From: Amoebophrya sp. AT5.2
Lineage: Eukaryota > Sar > Dinophyceae > Syndiniales > Amoebophryaceae
Direction of reading: 5' to 3'
Assembly (NCBI GenBank): GCA_005223375.1
Contig: RXOD01004554.1
Coordinates: forward strand, 1 to 20,552
Length of the DNA stretch: 20,552 nucleotides
This document shows positions 17,626 to 20,552 of the stretch, piece after piece (within the stretch, counting starts at the first letter, position 1; each line of letters opens with the position of its first letter). Under the pieces are notes generated by a model. The model was not told where the DNA came from. It did no database searches and saw only the letters and a list, made by a program, of their open reading frames with translations. A program made the translations under genes and the position numbers.

Positions 17626-19723
17626 ATGTCGACCACTTTCGTCGGAATCGAAGTATCGTCAAACAAGGCCACGCCATGGGACGTGATGGGATTGCAAGGT
17701 ACTGTATGGCCGCACAGCTACTCCATCTTTTCCATCTCCACTTTCACCAGGCCCATCTTTTTATTCTTGACGCTACAACACTGCCTTTGCCAATCGAATC
17801 TACATCTTAGACTTTTTTATCTTAAATGCTGGCTCCTCCTGACTCTGACATAGGATAGGTTGTGGTCGTCATCATTTTCACTTTATCGATACAGGTGACG
17901 CTTGCTTCACGAATGTGGCACTGAAGGGAGAGACGAAGAAGCCCGCCTGCTTGTCTGTGGTCGTCAAGGACCACGAGACTGGGAAGGACAAGGAGTGGCC
18001 CGTTTGCACGCTGACGGCAGAAAACCCCTCCCAAAGAGTCGAGCTCATGCTCAACAGCAAGGAAACCCAATTCAAGGTGAGTGTTGGCGAAGTCATGGTC
18101 ATTGGGCACGCCAACCCGGGCGAGCTGGACAGCGAAGACGAAGACTCCGAAGAGGCCGAGGAGGAAGAAGAAGTGAAGGGAGCGCCAGATGTACTTACTT
18201 TTTGTTTGGTATTTGTTTCACTTTCAGTTGGTTCCATGTCCACCTAGACCTACTACTAAGAAAGTACGTTGGTTGTTATACGACCAACATTCGTAGTTCC
18301 CTGCTTTGCCATTCGTTCCCAGTCCCACACCGATTTTCGCTTTCCTCGCTCTGTCGTGTGTGAAATCCATTCTACTTCTCGTGATCATGACGTAGCTAGG
18401 TGCGACCAAGAACCGACTGGGACTACTTCTGCTTTATTATGACACCAGATGAGATTTTCTTGAGAATTTGCTTATTGTTGATAGATTGTTTCTTTCTCGC
18501 GGCCTGATGGACACACAAAACTTCAACACCAGGCCAAGCGGCGCAAGGTCGACGACAAGAACAAGAAGGTGGAAAAGGCTGACTCGCCTGCCAGCGCCAG
18601 CACGCAGGAGGAGGAATCCTCTTCCGACGGTGAAGATGAGGATGCAAACATGGAACAAGGCTCTTCCGAAGAAGAAGAGGAGTCCTCCGAGGAGGAGGAA
18701 GCCGAGGCAGTCGCTCCGGCCGTGCAGAAGAACGGAAAGATGACCGACGCTGCCAAAACGGCCGCGGAGAAATTGAACCAGGCCAACAATAAAAAGGTCG
18801 AGCAGAAGAAGGTTGCTGCTGTCGAGAAAAAGCAGGAGAAACCAGCCGCGGAGGTGGAATCGGAGTACTCCGAAGGCTCGGACGAGGAAGAAGGAGAATC
18901 TTCCGAAGCGGTCGACGAAGAGGAAGTGGCGGAAGCCGAAAAGGAGCTGAAGAAGGTACTCATGAACCTAGCTGATCCTGGCCTTGTTGACGTTGAGGCC
19001 CTTGTTGACGTTGAGAGGCTCCTGTAGCACACCAACACCAAGAACCTTCAGAATGATACAGGAAGCATAAAAAACCTCCTGAAAATACCGATATGCAATG
19101 CATCGATATCTCTTCTACCACTACCGCAGGAGCAGAAGAGTTCCGAAAGCAGTGCTGAGATCGAGGGCGCTTCGTCTGAGGACGAGGAGGAGGAGGGTTC
19201 CGATGAGGCGGAGGGGTCATCTGCGTCCGCCTCCGCGGAGGAAGTGGCTGTGCCTGCTATGAAGAAGGACGCTGTGCAGAAGAAGGACGTCAAGGCAGAT
19301 GCGGCCGCCGCGGCCAACAAGGACGGCGAGTCCGACGCTGAAGTTTCTGACGACGAGGAAGAGGAGTCGACACAAGACGAGGAAGCCACTGCCGAGGGCG
19401 GAAACGAGAGCGCAAAGAAGCTGCAGAAGGCGGAGGAATCGGGGGACGAGTCTGCGTCAGGCTCCGAGGAAGAGGAAGAGGCGGAGGACTCGGAATCCGG
19501 CTCCGAGAAAAAATCTACCAAGGGTAAGGGCGTGAAGAAAGGAGACTCGAAGGGCAAGAAGGGTGGCAAGGGAGACGGAAAGAAGGGCGGAAAGGACGGA
19601 AAGGGCAAGAAGGGTGATGGGAAGAAGGGCGGAAAGGGTAAGGACGGAAAGAAGGGCGGTAAGGGAAAGGACGGAAAGAAGGGAAAGGGCAAGGGTAAGG
19701 GTAAGGGTAAGGGAAAGAAGTGA
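17626..19723 (+). CDS. Nucleoplasmin-like acidic nuclear protein (FKBP39/HD2-type N-terminal domain), 4 exons, 461 aa
   Basis: Exons 17626-17698, 17895-18190, 18533-18955 and 19130-19723 join in frame to 462 codons including the stop. Residues 1 to about 100 look like a nucleoplasmin-like beta domain: TFVGIEV at the start (compare the F-x-G-x-E/V start of plant HD2 and insect FKBP39), then CFTNVALKGE, LSVVVKD, WPVCTL, a strand ending VELML, and VMVIGHAN. An acidic tract follows (DSEDEDSEEAEEEEE), then a KRRK basic cluster at the start of exon 3 that is a probable nuclear localisation signal. Long Ser/Glu/Asp-rich stretches alternate with Lys/Ala-rich stretches. The last 70 or so residues are almost only Gly and Lys. 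No FKBP isomerase domain or HD2 zinc finger is present. Likely role by family: histone or other basic-protein chaperone in the nucleus/nucleolus, with the basic tail able to bind nucleic acid. Phosphorylation by CK2-type kinases is plausible given the many S-x-x-E sites. Confidence 0.82.
17699..17894 (+). other. Intron 1 of the nucleoplasmin-like gene (196 bp)
   Basis: The donor is GCAAG|GTACTG and the acceptor ATACAG|GTGACG (phase 1), joining MGLQ-G-DACFTNVAL inside the N-terminal beta domain. Both junctions lie in an AGGT context. Confidence 0.88.
18191..18532 (+). other. Intron 2 of the nucleoplasmin-like gene (342 bp)
   Basis: The donor is CAGAT|GTACTTAC and the acceptor CAACACCAG|GCCAAG, phase 0. 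It separates the first acidic tract from the exon starting with the KRRK nuclear signal. Confidence 0.85.
18956..19129 (+). other. Intron 3 of the nucleoplasmin-like gene (174 bp)
   Basis: The donor is AGAAG|GTACTC and the acceptor CTACCGCAG|GAGCAG, phase 0, joining KELKK to EQKSSES. Without splicing the frame stops at 19025-19027. Confidence 0.85.
18982..19015. repeat. Two-copy 18-bp tandem repeat in intron 3
   Basis: CCTTGTTGACGTTGAG is repeated perfectly at 18982-18997 and 19000-19015. Confidence 0.9.
19513..19720 (+). repeat. Coding minisatellite for the Gly/Lys tail
   Basis: Short AAG/GGC/GGA/GGT-based units repeat imperfectly and encode KGGKG, KKGG and GKGK runs. The last part is a GGTAAG hexamer run. 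Such tracts change length easily, so the tail length may vary between strains. Confidence 0.85.
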
Positions 19724-19824
19724 GTTGACGACTCTAGCGGCACCATGCGGATGGAAAAGGGCTTTATTGAGCCTGCCACCCACGACGCTCCCTATCTTTC
19801 ACGAACGACACTGCTACGCTCGAA

Positions 19825-19830
19825 AATAAA
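19825..19830 (+). terminator. Possible polyadenylation signal AATAAA
   Basis: It lies about 100 nt after the stop codon of the nucleoplasmin-like gene. Dinoflagellate-type genomes often do not use AATAAA, so this may be chance in AT-rich DNA. Confidence 0.25.
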
Positions 19831-20188
19831 TGGATTAGACTTCTTGGCCGAAACAAAAACATGCAAACTTGTGCCATACCTAGTTGTACCGGAGCACATT
19901 CATACATACTAGTAGACATAGAACGAGCAACATCATGGTCATGCGATGGAAAAAAAAAACGCCACCTTCATGACGTCGGCATTGCATCAGCGATCAATCA
20001 ATTGAAGTTAGGTGGACATAACCAATGAAGCACGCACATGCTGCATAGCGCATCCACAGACATAGCTAGCTTCATATCAGAACCAAGCAAATTGAGACCA
20101 TTCGTGATTCATTCTTTCACGATTGAAACGAAACAAATGTAAGTACCCGCATATGCTAGAGCATGATTGTTTAATCGAAGAAGAAAAA

Positions 20189-20236
20189 TGAGCACCTTAA
20201 CTGTTGAACATGGCGCGGCTTAGCAGCCAAACCACA
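20189..20236 (+). repeat. Dispersed repeat, copy 2 (3' intergenic)
   Basis: It begins TGAGCACCTTAACTGT and continues with GGCGCGGCTTAGCAGCC and ACCACACA, aligning to 15216-15263 in the same orientation. A shorter, more diverged stretch (TTAGCCGC...GACCACAAAC, about 3640-3668) in intron 3 of the cNMP gene may be related. Confidence 0.55.
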
Positions 20237-20453
20237 CAGTCGTCATACATATAGATAGAACAGCAAAACAAAGGTCACCACTTCGAGTTCGAATTCGATG
20301 AACATCAACGATTCGACGACTCTTCAAAGAACATCGACATTTCGGTTGACTTGACCTGACCTATGACTCTGCATGCTGCTTCCTTGTTCGAATGCAGAAT
20401 TATTTTTCGTTTGCGTCCATGTTCGATTTCGAATCTTTTGCAGATAACAACAT

Positions 20454-20552
20454 TTTGGAATGGAATTTGGATCAGGAATAGGATTGATTCGGGTCGGGAA
20501 TGGGATTCAAGTCGAAAATGTTTGCAATGGGATTTCGATTGGGAATGGGATT
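20454..20552. repeat. Degenerate GGAAT/GGGATT repeat running to the window end
   Basis: GGAAT, GGGAAT and GGGATT-like units recur, for example GGAATGGAATTTGG, CGGGAATGGGATTC, CAATGGGATTTCG and TTGGGAATGGGATT. The array continues past the window, so its full size is unknown. Confidence 0.65.

Larger units (their letters stand above)
19724..20552. other. 3' flank and intergenic region
   Basis: I see no supportable gene. It contains the 3' UTR of the nucleoplasmin-like gene, a dispersed repeat copy (20189-20236), GTAAGTAC at 20139-20146, and degenerate G-rich repeats from about 20454 to the window end. Confidence 0.5.

Noticed and set aside
19690..19712. GGGTAA hexamers resembling telomere repeats
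   Set aside because: They lie in the reading frame and encode Gly-Lys. The unit is GGTAAG, not TTAGGG or TTTAGGG, and codon-level variation fits a coding repeat.
18523..19779. Antisense frames opposite the nucleoplasmin-like gene (Ser- or Phe/Pro/Leu-rich)
   Set aside because: They are direct shadows of the GAA/GAG and AAG/GGC repeats on the sense strand.
1..20552. tRNA, rRNA, snRNA, spliced-leader genes and CRISPR arrays
   Set aside because: I looked in the three intergenic stretches and introns for T-arm sequences, snRNA cores, the dinoflagellate spliced-leader sequence and regular spaced repeats, and found none convincing.

Overview
This is nuclear DNA from a eukaryotic protist. All recognisable genes are on the + strand, coding DNA is GC-rich, and every recognised gene except the long single-exon reading frame is interrupted by introns. 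The best guess is an alveolate of the dinoflagellate/Syndiniales (Amoebophrya-like) type. Reasons: acceptors read AG|G, donors are unusual (GTACT rather than GTAAGT), one intron looks like a transposon-derived introner element, and the proteins are very long and low-complexity. The lineage is an inference; no marker gene in the window settles it.

Layout. (1) 1-5475: a gene of at least four exons encoding four tandem cyclic-nucleotide-binding domains and no kinase; its 5' end may lie outside the window. (2) 5705-13030: an uninterrupted 2441-codon reading frame for a mostly disordered protein of unknown function. A possible intron at 5468-5624 joins it in frame to the cNMP gene, so (1) and (2) may be one gene of about 3986 codons. 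(3) 13031-14287: non-coding. (4) 14288-16805: a three-exon aldehyde dehydrogenase (succinate-semialdehyde dehydrogenase-like) with a possible mitochondrial presequence. (5) 16806-17625: non-coding. (6) 17626-19723: a four-exon nucleoplasmin-like (FKBP39/HD2-type N-terminal domain) acidic nuclear protein with a Gly/Lys repeat tail. (7) 19724-20552: non-coding, ending in degenerate GGAAT/GGGATT repeats.

The most striking element is the second intron of the aldehyde dehydrogenase gene. It has 27-bp terminal inverted repeats (24/27 identical) directly flanked by a perfect 5-bp duplication, ACGAC. Removing the element plus one duplication copy restores the reading frame and the expected family length, but no possible boundary gives GT-AG. 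It therefore looks like a DNA-transposon-like element that is spliced as a non-canonical intron. The other introns are GT-AG, and most start with GTACT.

The genes have no obvious shared pathway and need not be co-regulated. The one functional link suggested is between the cNMP-binding region and the following long frame, which carries several R-R-x-S motifs of the kind phosphorylated by cyclic-nucleotide-dependent kinases.
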